Source of the DNA: CAWCTD01 sp963798455
GTDB lineage: Bacteria; Acidobacteriota; Terriglobia; Bryobacterales; Bryobacteraceae
Length of the DNA: 64,000 nt
Direction: 5' to 3'
Assembly: GCA_963798455.1 (NCBI GenBank)
Contig: CAWCTD010000004.1
Location: 186,001-250,000 of the forward strand
This document shows, one piece after another, positions 8,474 to 17,857 of this stretch. Positions within the stretch are counted from its first letter, which is position 1. Each line of letters starts with the position of its first letter. The notes beneath the pieces are model-generated. The model was not told where the DNA came from. It ran no database searches and was given only the letters and a program-made list of their open reading frames with translations. Position numbers and translations under genes: made by a program.

Positions 8474-9067
8474 GTGTGGACCCTCGCGAATGACATGTTC
8501 CCGTTGTCGGTTCCGGTGGCGGAGAAGATCCTGCGCCCGGTGATCGTCTACCTCTTCTTGGTGGTTTTCCTTCGGGTTTTCGGCAAGCGGGAACTGGCGC
8601 AACTGAACCCGTTCGACCTGGTGGTGCTGCTCTCGCTGTCGAACACGGTCCAGAACGCCATCATCGGCAACGACAACTCGGTGACCGGCGGCCTGATTGG
8701 CGCCTTCGCGCTGATGGGCGTGAACTACCTGGTGGTGCGTTACCTTTTTAAGCACCGGCGGTTGGATCAGGTCCTCGAGGGCAAACCCACGGTGCTCATC
8801 GAGCGCGGCAGAGTGCTGCGGCGCGCCCTGGCCAAGGAACTGCTGACGGAATCCGAGCTGAAGACCGTTCTCCACCGCCAGGGTTTCGCACGGCTGGACG
8901 AAGTGCAGCGGTGCATCCTGGAACCGGGCGGCACCTTCTCCATCGAGGGCAAGACCCCGCCTCGGGAGGAGCAGCGCCACGCGGAACTGCTGGCCCGGTT
9001 GGACCAGCTCAGCCGCGAGGTCGAAACGCTGCGCGCGATTCCGCCGGCTGCCCCAGGCGGATCGTGA
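8474..9067 (+). CDS. DUF421/YetF-like membrane protein
   Basis: 197 residues, GTG start preceded by AAGGAGGAG. Three hydrophobic segments occupy the first 95 residues. They include the family-typical FGKRELAQLNPFDLVVLLSLSN and N-A-I-I-G-N-D-N-S. They are followed by the cytoplasmic domain (GKPTVLIERGRVLRRALAKELLTESEL), as in Bacillus YetF/YrbG and similar proteins. The molecular role of this family is poorly known; in spore formers some members affect germination. It overlaps nothing and is followed by a DUF423 gene after about 70 bp, possibly in one transcript. Confidence 0.85.
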   Translation: MWTLANDMFPLSVPVAEKILRPVIVYLFLVVFLRVFGKRELAQLNPFDLVVLLSLSNTVQNAIIGNDNSVTGGLIGAFALMGVNYLVVRYLFKHRRLDQVLEGKPTVLIERGRVLRRALAKELLTESELKTVLHRQGFARLDEVQRCILEPGGTFSIEGKTPPREEQRHAELLARLDQLSREVETLRAIPPAAPGGS

Positions 9068-9135
9068 GAACCTGTGGAGAGTGGGGGACGCGCTGTTCGG
9101 TCGGTTGCGCGCCCGCCTGAGGAGGAACCGCCGCC

Positions 9136-9504
9136 ATGGTATGGAGTGTGATCGGCGCCGCCGGCCTCGGACTCGCGGTGATGCTGGGCGCTTTTGGGGC
9201 GCACGGGCTGCGAGGCAAGCTGGATGCCTACTCGATGGGGATCTACGAGCGCGCCGTGTTCTACCACTTCATCCACGCCATCGGACTTCTGGTGGTGCCC
9301 GTCCTGGCGCACATGAACGCACTGAGACAATCGACGGGAACGCTGGTCTGCGCACTCCTCCTGGCCGGAATCGTGTTCTTCTCCGGCAGCCTGTACCTGC
9401 TGGCAGTGACGGGGGGGCGCTGGCTGGGGGCGATCACCCCGATCGGTGGCCTGTGCTTCATCGCGGCGTGGATCATCCTTGCTGTAGCCCTCGCGCGAGG
9501 CTGA
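9136..9504 (+). CDS. DUF423 family small membrane protein
   Basis: 122 residues with four predicted transmembrane segments. The family signature GAFGAHGLRGKLD is at about residues 14-26, followed by YERAVFYHFIHAIGLL. E. coli YgdD belongs to this family; its function is not established. GAGGAGGAA precedes the ATG. Located just after the DUF421 gene on the same strand. Confidence 0.88.
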   Translation: MVWSVIGAAGLGLAVMLGAFGAHGLRGKLDAYSMGIYERAVFYHFIHAIGLLVVPVLAHMNALRQSTGTLVCALLLAGIVFFSGSLYLLAVTGGRWLGAITPIGGLCFIAAWIILAVALARG

Positions 9505-9607
9505 CGGCGCCCGCCAACTCAGCGCCCCTCCTGCGAACTTCCACCGGCCACGTCACCGGCGCCAGGGTTCCGCGTATAGTTCGGTTAAGCTTGAGGGTTG
9601 CGCTGCA

Positions 9608-11164
9608 ATGTCAAACCACCTCGCCACATTGGCTTTCGTCTTCGGCTTCTCCACCGTCCTCTGGGGCGCGGCGGTAGGGAGTCCGGAGACGTGGGTTCCG
9701 GCTCGCTGGCAGGGTGGGCCGCTGGAGGTCGCGCGCCGGACGAAGGACAAGGCCTTACCGCCCGATCCCGCCATTCGTGACGCCATTGCCCGGTGGTATG
9801 ACGCTCAGACGCTCGATCTGCTGAAGGGCACGCCGATCAATTGTCTCCTCGTCACATGGAGCGCCGGGGAGGATGCCGGCATCGAGCGTCAACAGCAGGA
9901 ACTGGTAAAGGCCTACGCTCGCCAGTCCCACGAACGCGGGATCGCCATCCTGGGCCTGGTTTATCCCGGGGCGGATCCCTCGAAGTTCGTCGGTCCGGCC
10001 GTGGAGGCGGGGCTGGACGGACTGGTGTTGGAGGGGGAATTCCCCGGCGGGGCCGTGTTCGTCCAGCAGGTGGAAAAGGCGCTGGCGGCGGCGGCGAGCG
10101 CGGCTCTGGTGATCCCGATTGCCCGGGAAGCGGCTTCTGAACGAATGTCGACCAGACCGATTGTGGCCGTTCAGGGAGTTCGGCCCGGGAGTCGTAACCT
10201 GGCGGACATGGGCATCCGGTCCGGGCCGTCGGCCCAACCCTGGATCGACTCCAATATATGGCTGGTGCGCTCTTTTCGTTTTGGGGCGGCCTGGCGCCCG
10301 GTCTGGATCAGCCAGGTGCCGAAAGCCGCCACGCCGGAGGATTACATCCGATGTGCGGCTGAGGCAGCGGTGGCCGGGGGCCGATGGCTCGTTGCATTGG
10401 AAGACAAAGTCCGGGCCATGCTGTTCCGCAAGGACGCGGACGCGTTAGCTTCCTGGCGAACGATCGCGGCATACCTCCAGTTCGCGGAAGACCACGCCGG
10501 GTGGCGAGTCCTGAGCCCTTACGGAAACCTGGGAATCATCCTGGACACTGCCAGCGCGCACCCTGAAATCTCGAATGAGTACCTGAATCTGGTGACGCGG
10601 CGCCAGGTGCCTTACCGGGTGATCCTTCGTTCACAACTCAGCACCGTCTCACTCGCAGGCTTGCGGGCGGCGCTGGCCGCGGACCTCGCTCCTCCGGCCG
10701 ATGAGGAGCGGAAGATCCTGCGGGCTTTCGCCGAAACAGGCGGGCTGGTCGTGATTGGACCCTCCTGGGGCGATCCCCCGAAGGACCAGCCTTACGCCGA
10801 GGTGTCTCTCGGAAAGGGACGCGTGGCCGTTTACAAAGACGATCCGCCCGATCCCGAGTCGGTCGCCAGGGACTTGCAGGAGTTGCTCTCGCCCCAAGAA
10901 ATGGGAGTCAGCGCGTTCAACGTCCCATCGGTGCTTACTTATGCCAGCACCGGCGGCTCTGGCGCTCGAATGCTGGTCCAATTGCTCAACTATTCCCGCT
11001 TCCCGGCGGAAGCGATCACCCTGCGGGTCAATGGGACTTACAAGAAGGCCCGCTGGTACGTGCCTGAGGCCCCACCTTCCGATCTGGCCGTGAGAAAGGT
11101 CGGCAGCCGGACCGAAGTCAGCATACGAGAGCTCCGTGTGTGGGGTGGGGTGCTCTTTGAATAG
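9608..11164 (+). CDS. Secreted protein of unknown function, glycosidase-like layout
   Basis: 518 residues with a short hydrophobic N-terminus consistent with a signal peptide. I do not recognise a family. The N-terminal half alternates strands and helices as in a TIM barrel (RGIAILGLVYPGADPS; GLDGLVLEGEFPGG). The region at about 340-420 (FAETGGLVVIGPSWGDPP, KGRVAVYKDDPPDPES) resembles the glutamine-amidotransferase-like domain found in some glycoside hydrolases. The last 80 residues look like a beta-sandwich (LVQLLNYSRFPAEAITLRVN). No catalytic residues can be assigned with confidence. It precedes a DUF362 gene by 42 bp and may be cotranscribed with it. Confidence 0.6.
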   Translation: MSNHLATLAFVFGFSTVLWGAAVGSPETWVPARWQGGPLEVARRTKDKALPPDPAIRDAIARWYDAQTLDLLKGTPINCLLVTWSAGEDAGIERQQQELVKAYARQSHERGIAILGLVYPGADPSKFVGPAVEAGLDGLVLEGEFPGGAVFVQQVEKALAAAASAALVIPIAREAASERMSTRPIVAVQGVRPGSRNLADMGIRSGPSAQPWIDSNIWLVRSFRFGAAWRPVWISQVPKAATPEDYIRCAAEAAVAGGRWLVALEDKVRAMLFRKDADALASWRTIAAYLQFAEDHAGWRVLSPYGNLGIILDTASAHPEISNEYLNLVTRRQVPYRVILRSQLSTVSLAGLRAALAADLAPPADEERKILRAFAETGGLVVIGPSWGDPPKDQPYAEVSLGKGRVAVYKDDPPDPESVARDLQELLSPQEMGVSAFNVPSVLTYASTGGSGARMLVQLLNYSRFPAEAITLRVNGTYKKARWYVPEAPPSDLAVRKVGSRTEVSIRELRVWGGVLFE

Positions 11165-11206
11165 TGGAGCAATGAGAGGATAATGGAACCTCAAAGGAGA
11201 GCTGAT

Positions 11207-12409
11207 ATGCCACGCACGCAAGACTGTCTTTCACGACGGGAACTCTTCGCCGTCTCCGGGCTGGCGGCGGGCGCGTTGTCCGTCACTCGCGGCGAGGCCG
11301 CTGCCGCCTCGGCTCCCACCGCTCCTGTGTCGCTCTCGAAGGTCCGGAGCTACGATGAGGATCTCGTTGCCCAGTTTGAGAAGATGTGCGATCAGATCGG
11401 GGGAATCGGCAAGCTGGTGATAGGCAAGACGGTCGCCATGAAGTTGAACTTGACAGGCGACGGCCGTTTCGAAGGTTACACCGCCGGCCAAACTCACTGG
11501 GTACACCCGAAGGTGGTCGGCGCCTTGACCGCCGTATTCGGCAAGCTGGGCGCCAAGCGGGTCCGGATCCTGGAAAGCGCGGGCCGCAGGGAGGGCGCCT
11601 TGCTGGAAGACAAGCTCCTGTCCGGCGGCTGGGACGTGAACGCCATCAAGAACGCCGCCCCAGCAGTGGAATTCGAGGATACGAACGGGCTGGGCCAGGG
11701 CAAGCAGTATTCAACGGTCAAGGTGAAGACCAAGCCGCACATCTTCCCTGCTTTCAGCCTCAATCACTCCTACGAAGACTGCGATTTCTTCGTCAGCGTG
11801 GGCAAGATGAAGAACCACGAGGAGATGGGCATAACCATGTCGATGAAGAACCTCTTCGGGATCACGCCTGAGGTGCTGTACGGAGGCCGCGAGCGGGTCT
11901 TCCACTACGGCGCTGTACAGGCCCCATCCGGCGCGCCGCCGGAGATCGACCCCAAGTCGGACCGCTACGAAGGCTGGCGCATGCCGCGGCTGATCACGGA
12001 CATCTGCGGGGCGCGCCCGATCGATCTGGCCATCCTCGACGGGATTGAATCCTGCGTCGGCGGCGAGGGCCCGTGGTGCCTCGGAAGCAAGCCGGTGAAA
12101 CCCCAGTTGCTGCTTGCCGGACGCAATTGCGTGTGTACCGATGCCGTGGGGCTCGCCGCCATGGGCTACAACCCCCGCGCGGGGCGTCACGAGGCCCCGT
12201 TCCGGTTGTACAAGAACCCCAAGAATCATCCTCCGGAGCAGTTGATTCCGCCCGGAGAAACCCATCAATACGCGGATAACATCCTGCTGATCGCTGAAGC
12301 CGTAGGCATGGGCTCCGCGGACCTCACCAAGATCGACGTTCGCGGCGTGCCCGTCCGAGATGCGGTGTTTGATTTCGAGGCCTTCTGGAAGGGCCAGATG
12401 AGGGTTTGA
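11207..12409 (+). CDS. DUF362 domain-containing protein, Tat-exported
   Basis: 400 residues. The start at ATG 11207 is chosen because AAAGGAG lies just upstream and the leader then begins with a twin-arginine motif (SRRELF) and a hydrophobic stretch ending GEAAA. DUF362 features include KTVAMKLNLTGDGRFEGY, FFVSVGKMKNHEEMGITMSMKNLFG and LAILDGIESCVGGEGPW. The family is linked to redox or iron-sulfur chemistry and the reaction is unknown. No ferredoxin CxxCxxC motif is seen. Follows the unknown secreted protein on the same strand. Confidence 0.85.
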   Translation: MPRTQDCLSRRELFAVSGLAAGALSVTRGEAAAASAPTAPVSLSKVRSYDEDLVAQFEKMCDQIGGIGKLVIGKTVAMKLNLTGDGRFEGYTAGQTHWVHPKVVGALTAVFGKLGAKRVRILESAGRREGALLEDKLLSGGWDVNAIKNAAPAVEFEDTNGLGQGKQYSTVKVKTKPHIFPAFSLNHSYEDCDFFVSVGKMKNHEEMGITMSMKNLFGITPEVLYGGRERVFHYGAVQAPSGAPPEIDPKSDRYEGWRMPRLITDICGARPIDLAILDGIESCVGGEGPWCLGSKPVKPQLLLAGRNCVCTDAVGLAAMGYNPRAGRHEAPFRLYKNPKNHPPEQLIPPGETHQYADNILLIAEAVGMGSADLTKIDVRGVPVRDAVFDFEAFWKGQMRV

Positions 12410-12451
12410 GACGCCTGTTCGATGGGCGCTACGCCTGGATCGAGGTGCGCG

Positions 12452-12529
12452 ATGGCAATGACGAGGATAGCAGTAAGTATTGACGTCAACGCTCCGGTCG
12501 AGGCGGTGTTCGCGTTCGCCCGTCTATAG
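12452..12529 (+). pseudogene. N-terminal stub of an SRPBCC/START-like gene
   Basis: A 25-codon frame reading MAMTRIAVSIDVNAPVEAVF and then ending FAFARL-stop. The pattern V-x-I-x-A-P-x-E-x-V-F is how many polyketide-cyclase/SRPBCC proteins begin. Everything after residue 25 is missing. The remainder of this gap up to 12614 shows nothing else that I can support. Confidence 0.4.
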
Positions 12530-12613
12530 CCAAGATGGCAGAGTGGCTTCGTCACACCGTGGAGTTCAAACAGCAGGTCGTCGAGCAAGGCGAGTTTCGG
12601 AACAGGCACATCG

Positions 12614-15325
12614 TCAGGCAACCGCCAGCGTCACGTTGGGCTGAGAAGCCGCAGCGCCCGCGCGCAGAAGCACGGGCAGGGCGGGTCCAGGGGCAGCGCC
12701 CATCGGAATCCGCACGCCGCACAGGAGGACGCCGGCCAAATCTCCGGTCATTGCCGTGGTGGACTCCACGTTAGCGGCGAGGCCACCGACGGTCGCGGTC
12801 AGTGCCGGCGGAGCCCCGGCGCGGCCCGCGCCAGTGATGAAGAGAGTGACCAGGCTCCCACGCACTGTGGGATTGGCCGCACTCACCAGTTTCCCGGCGC
12901 TGTCTTGCGCCAAGGCGGGTCCAGCGCCCGTGCCATCCTCAGTGAAGAGGCCGGGCGCGCTCTCGGCTGTTTCCAATTCCAGCTCCTCGGTGACTTGTCC
13001 CTGGTAGTCGATGGTCAGCCGCGCGCTGCTGCCGGCACTCACGCCGTCCGGGACCCGCGCATAGATCTGGTTCGACTGCACGTACAAGAGGGGCGCCTCA
13101 GCGCCGTCGAAGAGGACCCGGACACCCGCGAGGTCGGAACCCGCGGCCAGGCCTTCTTCCGGGCCGAGGCCGGCGCCGAAGATGGTGATCAGTTCGCCCG
13201 GCGCCACCGGTCCGGGCAGAAGACTGGCGGCATTGACCACGTTGGCGCTCAGCAGACGGTTCTGCGCCGGCGCTTGAAGGTCAATGACGCGGAGCAGGCG
13301 GCCGCGGAGGGCATCGAACATCGACACCGAATCCGACCTCGAGTTGACGGTGAAGAAGAAACGGCCGTCGGGCGAACAGGTGCTGTCGGATTGAAAATAG
13401 CCGCGCGCGTTGATCAGGTTCAGCAGCCACCGTTTCGCCGACAGGTCGTAGGTGAAGACCTGGTGCGAGTCGCCGCTGGCCACCAGCAGGCGGTTGCCGG
13501 CGCAGAACCGGATGCCGCTGAGGGCAGTGGCTGACCAGCCGCTCTGGCGGTTGATCTGGTCATAGACGTCCGCCGGGCGGAGCATGTCCAGCAGTTGATC
13601 GGAGTCCATGTCGAGACGGAACACCCGCATGAAGCCGGTAATATAAGCGACGCGGTTCACGACATCGAAGACGCCATCGCAGAATCCAGTGCTGCCGTGT
13701 TCCCAGGTCCTCGGAGCAAGGACGATTTCGGTCCGGCTCTCCCAGGTAAGGGGATCGTATATTCGGATATGCGCGGGCCCCTGCATACCGCCGAAGGTGA
13801 CGTATGCTTTGTTCCCTTCGGGCGATAGTATGACGCGGTGTCCCACCGACATGGTAGGCATGGGGATGATCTTGCGAGGCTTCCCCGAAGCGGCGTCCAC
13901 CACCACGAGGTTCACCACGCCGGCGGCAGAGTCGAAGTCCAGAAAGGCGACAGCGTCCCCGACAGGCGTCCCGCACTTTGGGTTGAAGTTGCGGCCATAG
14001 CTAACCTCGCGGACGACCGTCTCCCGATCGGGGTCGTAGGTGGTGATCCGGTCGGGCTTGAGGTAGTGCAGCAGGCCGCCGGAAAAGAAACCGCGGTTGT
14101 TAGGGCCGGAAGGACCCTTGATTTCGCGCGTCGCGCCGGTTCGCATATCGATCCGGAAAAGCCGTCCCGGCGCCTGGCCGCCGCCCACGAAGGTGCGCCA
14201 TCCGTCCGTGGCGAACGTGTACGGGACAATGTTGTTGGGGGGGGTGAAGCGCCAGGATGCCACCTGCTCGCCGCTGGTGAGGTCCACCGCGCGCATTTCG
14301 CTGCGATCGCCTTCGGTGTAGTAGGCGATGCGGGGATCGGTGGGGTTGAGCGCGATCGCCCGCAGGTCGGAACAATTGTCGAAGAACATCTGCCGGGTTA
14401 CCGCGCGCGAAGGGATGTCCCATTCGGTGACCGGCAGCCGGTTGGGCGAAGCCCCGGACCAGAAGCCGATGGTGTAGATGCGGCGGGTGTCCTCACGCAA
14501 GACGAAATCGGTGACGCCGTAGTCGATGTCGCAGGAGGCGGTCACCTCCAGGGTCTTGAGATCGACGACGTAAAGCTTTCCGTAGCCCCGGTCATTCGAT
14601 ACCGTACACGTGCCGATGTAGCCGATGTCCTCCTGCGCGGAGAGGATCAGGCGGGCTTGACCGCCGGCATGCCAAACTTCGTACGGAAGACTGCGATCGA
14701 GCAAGACCGCGCCGTCGGTGACGCGGTAGCGGATCAGTCCCTGTTCCTGCTTGCTGCCACAACGCTCGCCGTAAGCGTAGATCACGCCCGGTTCGCGCTG
14801 CGATGCCGCCACCGCCCGGAAGCAGATGCCGCCGGCGGGCATGCGGCGGAAGGAGTTGTCGGCCACAGTGATTTCATAGAGGTCGACGCCGGCAACGTAG
14901 ACCTTGGACCCGTCCGGCAGGCAGGTCATGCAACCGAAGGAACTCGGGGGAATCGCCAGGACGCCGCGCACCCGTTTGCCGGCTGCGTCGATGGAGAGTA
15001 TATTTTGTGTCCCATTGTTGGCGACGTAAAGGTTGTGGGCGTCCGGGGTGAGCAGGACCTGCCCGGATGCGAGCATGGGCCCCGCGGAGGAGACGTTGTA
15101 GGCACCCATGGCGCCGCTGGCGAGATCGACCTCGATGACTCCGTCGTCCATCGAGAAGGCGACGTACGCCGTACGGCCGTCGGGGCTGACGGCGAGCCCG
15201 AGCGAAGAGGGCGCCCAGCCGGAGATGAAAGGCTCGAGCGGCGCAGTCGTTGCGATGTTGGGCCGCAGGAGGTATGCGCCCACGAGCGCAAGCACCTCAC
15301 GGCGCGATGGTCCCGTATTGCTCAT
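12614..15325 (-). CDS. Tat-exported beta-propeller protein with Solibacterales-type C-terminal domain
   Basis: 903 residues with a twin-arginine leader (PSRREVLALVGAYLL). The body is YncE-like beta-propeller repeats such as GLAVSPDGRTAYVAFSMDDG, LLTPDAHNLYVANNGTQN and VILSPEGNKAYVTFGG. The last 200 residues (from VVNAASLLPGPVAPGELITIFGAG through FLTEDGTGAGPAL-like strands to the end) match the uncharacterised C-terminal domain common in Solibacter-type Acidobacteria (TIGR03437-like). It is probably a periplasmic or extracellular binding protein; its ligand is unknown. A single-gene minus-strand unit convergent with the DUF362 gene. Confidence 0.85.
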   Translation of the reverse strand: MSNTGPSRREVLALVGAYLLRPNIATTAPLEPFISGWAPSSLGLAVSPDGRTAYVAFSMDDGVIEVDLASGAMGAYNVSSAGPMLASGQVLLTPDAHNLYVANNGTQNILSIDAAGKRVRGVLAIPPSSFGCMTCLPDGSKVYVAGVDLYEITVADNSFRRMPAGGICFRAVAASQREPGVIYAYGERCGSKQEQGLIRYRVTDGAVLLDRSLPYEVWHAGGQARLILSAQEDIGYIGTCTVSNDRGYGKLYVVDLKTLEVTASCDIDYGVTDFVLREDTRRIYTIGFWSGASPNRLPVTEWDIPSRAVTRQMFFDNCSDLRAIALNPTDPRIAYYTEGDRSEMRAVDLTSGEQVASWRFTPPNNIVPYTFATDGWRTFVGGGQAPGRLFRIDMRTGATREIKGPSGPNNRGFFSGGLLHYLKPDRITTYDPDRETVVREVSYGRNFNPKCGTPVGDAVAFLDFDSAAGVVNLVVVDAASGKPRKIIPMPTMSVGHRVILSPEGNKAYVTFGGMQGPAHIRIYDPLTWESRTEIVLAPRTWEHGSTGFCDGVFDVVNRVAYITGFMRVFRLDMDSDQLLDMLRPADVYDQINRQSGWSATALSGIRFCAGNRLLVASGDSHQVFTYDLSAKRWLLNLINARGYFQSDSTCSPDGRFFFTVNSRSDSVSMFDALRGRLLRVIDLQAPAQNRLLSANVVNAASLLPGPVAPGELITIFGAGLGPEEGLAAGSDLAGVRVLFDGAEAPLLYVQSNQIYARVPDGVSAGSSARLTIDYQGQVTEELELETAESAPGLFTEDGTGAGPALAQDSAGKLVSAANPTVRGSLVTLFITGAGRAGAPPALTATVGGLAANVESTTAMTGDLAGVLLCGVRIPMGAAPGPALPVLLRAGAAASQPNVTLAVA

Positions 15326-15345
15326 TCGAAGAGGCCTTTCAGCGA

Positions 15346-15555
15346 CTACTTATGCTCGAAACGTCTTGCCCGGGATTCCCTTTTTAGACCCCAAACTCCT
15401 GTCCAGTGTACACCAAGCCGCGTCAGCAATTCCGCGATGTCCCGCTCCAGGCTGTCGTTGGCGGGGATTCGAATCGCATACTTCTTGGGTGTTGACCTCC
15501 AGAGCGTCTTCGTCACGTTGAAACCCGCATGAATAAAGGCGTCAGAGGCAAGCAA
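15346..15555 (-). CDS. Small hypothetical protein
   Basis: 69 residues, apparently starting at a TTG. The central part (KKYAIRIPANDSLERDIAELLTRLG, split by no stop) has plausible coding composition. The N-terminal third is less convincing and no ribosome site decides the start. No family recognised. It could be a fragment of a longer gene. Confidence 0.3.
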   Translation of the reverse strand: MLASDAFIHAGFNVTKTLWRSTPKKYAIRIPANDSLERDIAELLTRLGVHWTGVWGLKRESRARRFEHK

Positions 15556-15565
15556 GAGGTTATCA

Positions 15566-15652
15566 GTGACTACTCAAAACGGAAATGCGGGTTGCCTCGG
15601 ACTGGCGGTGCTGGGCGCCCTCCTAGCCGTTCTTCTCATGCGGCCAGGTTGA
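15566..15652 (+). CDS. Possible 28-residue membrane peptide
   Basis: GTG start with AAGAGG about 7 bases upstream. The frame encodes a short polar start (TTQNGNAGC) followed by one hydrophobic segment (LGLAVLGALLAVLLM) and R-P-G. It lies 68 bp before the SPFH gene on the same strand. It is too short for homology judgement and may be fortuitous. Confidence 0.3.
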   Translation: MTTQNGNAGCLGLAVLGALLAVLLMRPG

Positions 15653-15720
15653 CGCACCACCTCCTCCATGCACGGCTGGATCGGAGGGGCTAGAATTGGC
15701 CGGAGAGGAATACTCCGTCT

Positions 15721-17694
15721 ATGACGCCCGACCCTACAACGCTGGTTACTGTCATCGCGGTCCTCGCGGTTCTGATCATCCTCCTCAGGTCGATCTACAG
15801 CATCGGTCCCACGCAGGTCGGATTGGTTCGCAAACGGTTCGGAGCCAAACTGCCCGGCGATAATCCCGTGGCATTTCGCGGGGAGGCAGGATACCAGGGC
15901 GAGATGCTGATGCCCGGCCTGCGATTCAAGCTGTGCTTGGTGTATGCCGTCACCAAACATCCCTGGGTACAGGTCCCGGCGGGCCAGATTGGCGTGGTGA
16001 TTGCACAGGTCGGCGAGGCCCTGCCCATCGGCGCGAAGTCGGCTGTGTACAAGCCGGAATTCGGCAATTTCGCCAACCTCAAAGTCTTCATCGAAAAAGG
16101 CGGAGAGAAAGGTGTACAGCGCCCGGTGCTGCCTCCCGGCACGCTGGCGCCCATCCACCCGGTGGCCTTCCTGGTGATCACCAAGCCCGAAGTGTTCGGC
16201 GTCCCCTTCTCATCCGACCTGAGCGCGTTAGCTCGCAGCAAGGGCCGTCTCACGCATGAAGCCTTCGGGCTTGACCCCAAACAGCTCGAAGTCACCCGGA
16301 TCTCACCGCGGCCGGCCGAGGGCGGAAGAGTGGCCGACATGGTCGGCATCGTCACGACCTTGGAGGGCCAGCCACTCCCTGCGGGCGACATCGCCAGCCG
16401 GCTCTGCGGCTTCGCGGACATCGCAGCCCTGGAGAGCGCTGCCGCACCCGCGCCGACCACGGACGCGCGGCTCATCGAGACCATCCTGGGCAGCCAGAAC
16501 GACCGGCACAATGCTTATCAGGATTTCCAGAAGTTCCTGGATCTGGGCGGAAAGATCGGGCTCCAGTACGATCCCCTGCTGTATGGCGCGTACAACCTCA
16601 ATCCCTTCCTGGTCCGCGTGGAAGAAGTCCCCATGCTGGTCATCGAGCAGGGTCAGGTCGCCGTCATCAAGGCCTACGTCGGCCTGCCCACGCAGGACAC
16701 TTCGGGCGCGGAGTTCAAGTTCGGGAGCCTGGTGCGGCCCGGGCATCGTGGCATCTGGCAGGAGCCGCTGCGGACGGGCAAGTATCCGATCAACCCGCGA
16801 TGCTACCAGGCCGTCATCGTACCGACCTTCATCATCACGCTCAATTGGGCGGATGCTGTGTCGACGGCGCACAACCTCGACTCGCAGCTCAAGCAGATCG
16901 AAGCCAAGAGCAGCGAAGGCTTCTCCTTCGCCATCGACCTGCAGGTGCAGATTCACATCCCCGACACGCTGGCTCCGTACGTGATCTCCATGGTCGGCAG
17001 CGTGGCCAACCTGGTGAACGAAGTGTTGCAGGCAGCGGTTGGCAACCATTTCCGCAACAAGCTGCAAGGCATGCCCGCGGTAAAGTTCATCGCCAGCCGC
17101 GAAGCGGTCCAGCAAGGCGCGTTTGAGTACGTAAAGGAAGAACTGGCCAAGTACCGCGTGGAAACGCGCGGGGTGTACATCCAGGCGGTGGTGCTGCCGC
17201 AACTGCTGGTGGAAGTTCTGACGCAACGCGAAATCGCCAACCAGGAAGTGGAAACCTACAAGATGCAAAAGTCCGCGCAGGACCAGCGCACCGAAACGGA
17301 AAAGGCGAAAGGCACGGCGGACATGCAGGCTGATCTGGCCAAGTCCCAGGTCGGCGTGGAGATCCAGACCAACCGGACCGCCGCCCGGAAGATGGAAGCC
17401 CAGGGGGAGGCCACGTTCATCGAGCAGACCGGAGCCGCGCAGGGAGCGCAGGTCAGATCCGTGGGCCTGGCGAGAGCCGAGGCCTACGCCAGGCAGGTTG
17501 CGGCTCTGGGGGCGAACGCGACCGCGCTGGTCAACGCTGTCGAGGCCCTGTCCAAGAGCAGCGTCCCGTTCGTGCCCAACACGCTGGTGATGGGAGGATC
17601 CGACCGGGGTGGCGCACTGGATGGCCTCATCGCGCTGTTGATGCGTCAAGTCAACGCCGGGCTTGCGAAGGCCGAACCAAGGCCCGGGGCGTGA
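15721..17694 (+). CDS. SPFH/flotillin-like membrane protein
   Basis: 657 residues. One N-terminal transmembrane segment (residues 8-24) is followed by two blocks related to the band 7 fold (IGPTQVGLVRKRFGAKLPG near residue 26; VLVIEQGQVAVIKAYVGLP-like near 305). A long helical, glutamine- and glutamate-rich tail covers about 475-610 (QREIANQEVETYKMQKSAQDQ), typical of flotillin coiled coils. Such proteins oligomerise at the membrane and organise other membrane proteins. No NfeD gene lies beside it, unlike many flotillin loci. It is the first recognised gene of a plus-strand run leading to the SRP RNA and dnaX. Confidence 0.85.
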   Translation: MTPDPTTLVTVIAVLAVLIILLRSIYSIGPTQVGLVRKRFGAKLPGDNPVAFRGEAGYQGEMLMPGLRFKLCLVYAVTKHPWVQVPAGQIGVVIAQVGEALPIGAKSAVYKPEFGNFANLKVFIEKGGEKGVQRPVLPPGTLAPIHPVAFLVITKPEVFGVPFSSDLSALARSKGRLTHEAFGLDPKQLEVTRISPRPAEGGRVADMVGIVTTLEGQPLPAGDIASRLCGFADIAALESAAAPAPTTDARLIETILGSQNDRHNAYQDFQKFLDLGGKIGLQYDPLLYGAYNLNPFLVRVEEVPMLVIEQGQVAVIKAYVGLPTQDTSGAEFKFGSLVRPGHRGIWQEPLRTGKYPINPRCYQAVIVPTFIITLNWADAVSTAHNLDSQLKQIEAKSSEGFSFAIDLQVQIHIPDTLAPYVISMVGSVANLVNEVLQAAVGNHFRNKLQGMPAVKFIASREAVQQGAFEYVKEELAKYRVETRGVYIQAVVLPQLLVEVLTQREIANQEVETYKMQKSAQDQRTETEKAKGTADMQADLAKSQVGVEIQTNRTAARKMEAQGEATFIEQTGAAQGAQVRSVGLARAEAYARQVAALGANATALVNAVEALSKSSVPFVPNTLVMGGSDRGGALDGLIALLMRQVNAGLAKAEPRPGA

Positions 17695-17727
17695 CCGCAT
17701 CCGCCTACACCTGCTAGCATGGGAGGT

Positions 17728-17836
17728 TGTCAGGCTCTGGGCTTCGTGCAACGGGCGGCCGCAAACCCCGCCAGGTCCGGAAGGAAGCAACGGTAGTGGT
17801 TTAGCACGTGTGCCGCGGATCACCCGGGGCCTGGCA
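17728..17836 (+). ncRNA. ffs: Bacterial small signal recognition particle RNA (4.5S)
   Basis: The invariant domain IV core CCAGGTCCGGAAGGAAGCA is present at 17771-17789. The ends pair: TGTCAGGCTCTGGG at the 5' side with CCCGGGGCCTGGCA at the 3' side, allowing G-U pairs. Length is about 109 nt, as expected for the 4.5S type. It binds Ffh for cotranslational membrane targeting. Location immediately before dnaX is common in many bacteria. Exact ends are inferred from the terminal helix. Confidence 0.92.
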
Positions 17837-17857
17837 TTTCTTCGATCGCCAGCCCTC

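Noticed and set aside
15455..15480. GGGATTCGAATC resembling a tRNA T-loop
   Set aside because: No acceptor or anticodon stem could be built around it on either strand.
13838..15532. 564-codon plus-strand frame opposite the propeller gene
   Set aside because: It is the GC-rich shadow of the propeller coding strand, which has a Tat signal and repeated propeller motifs.
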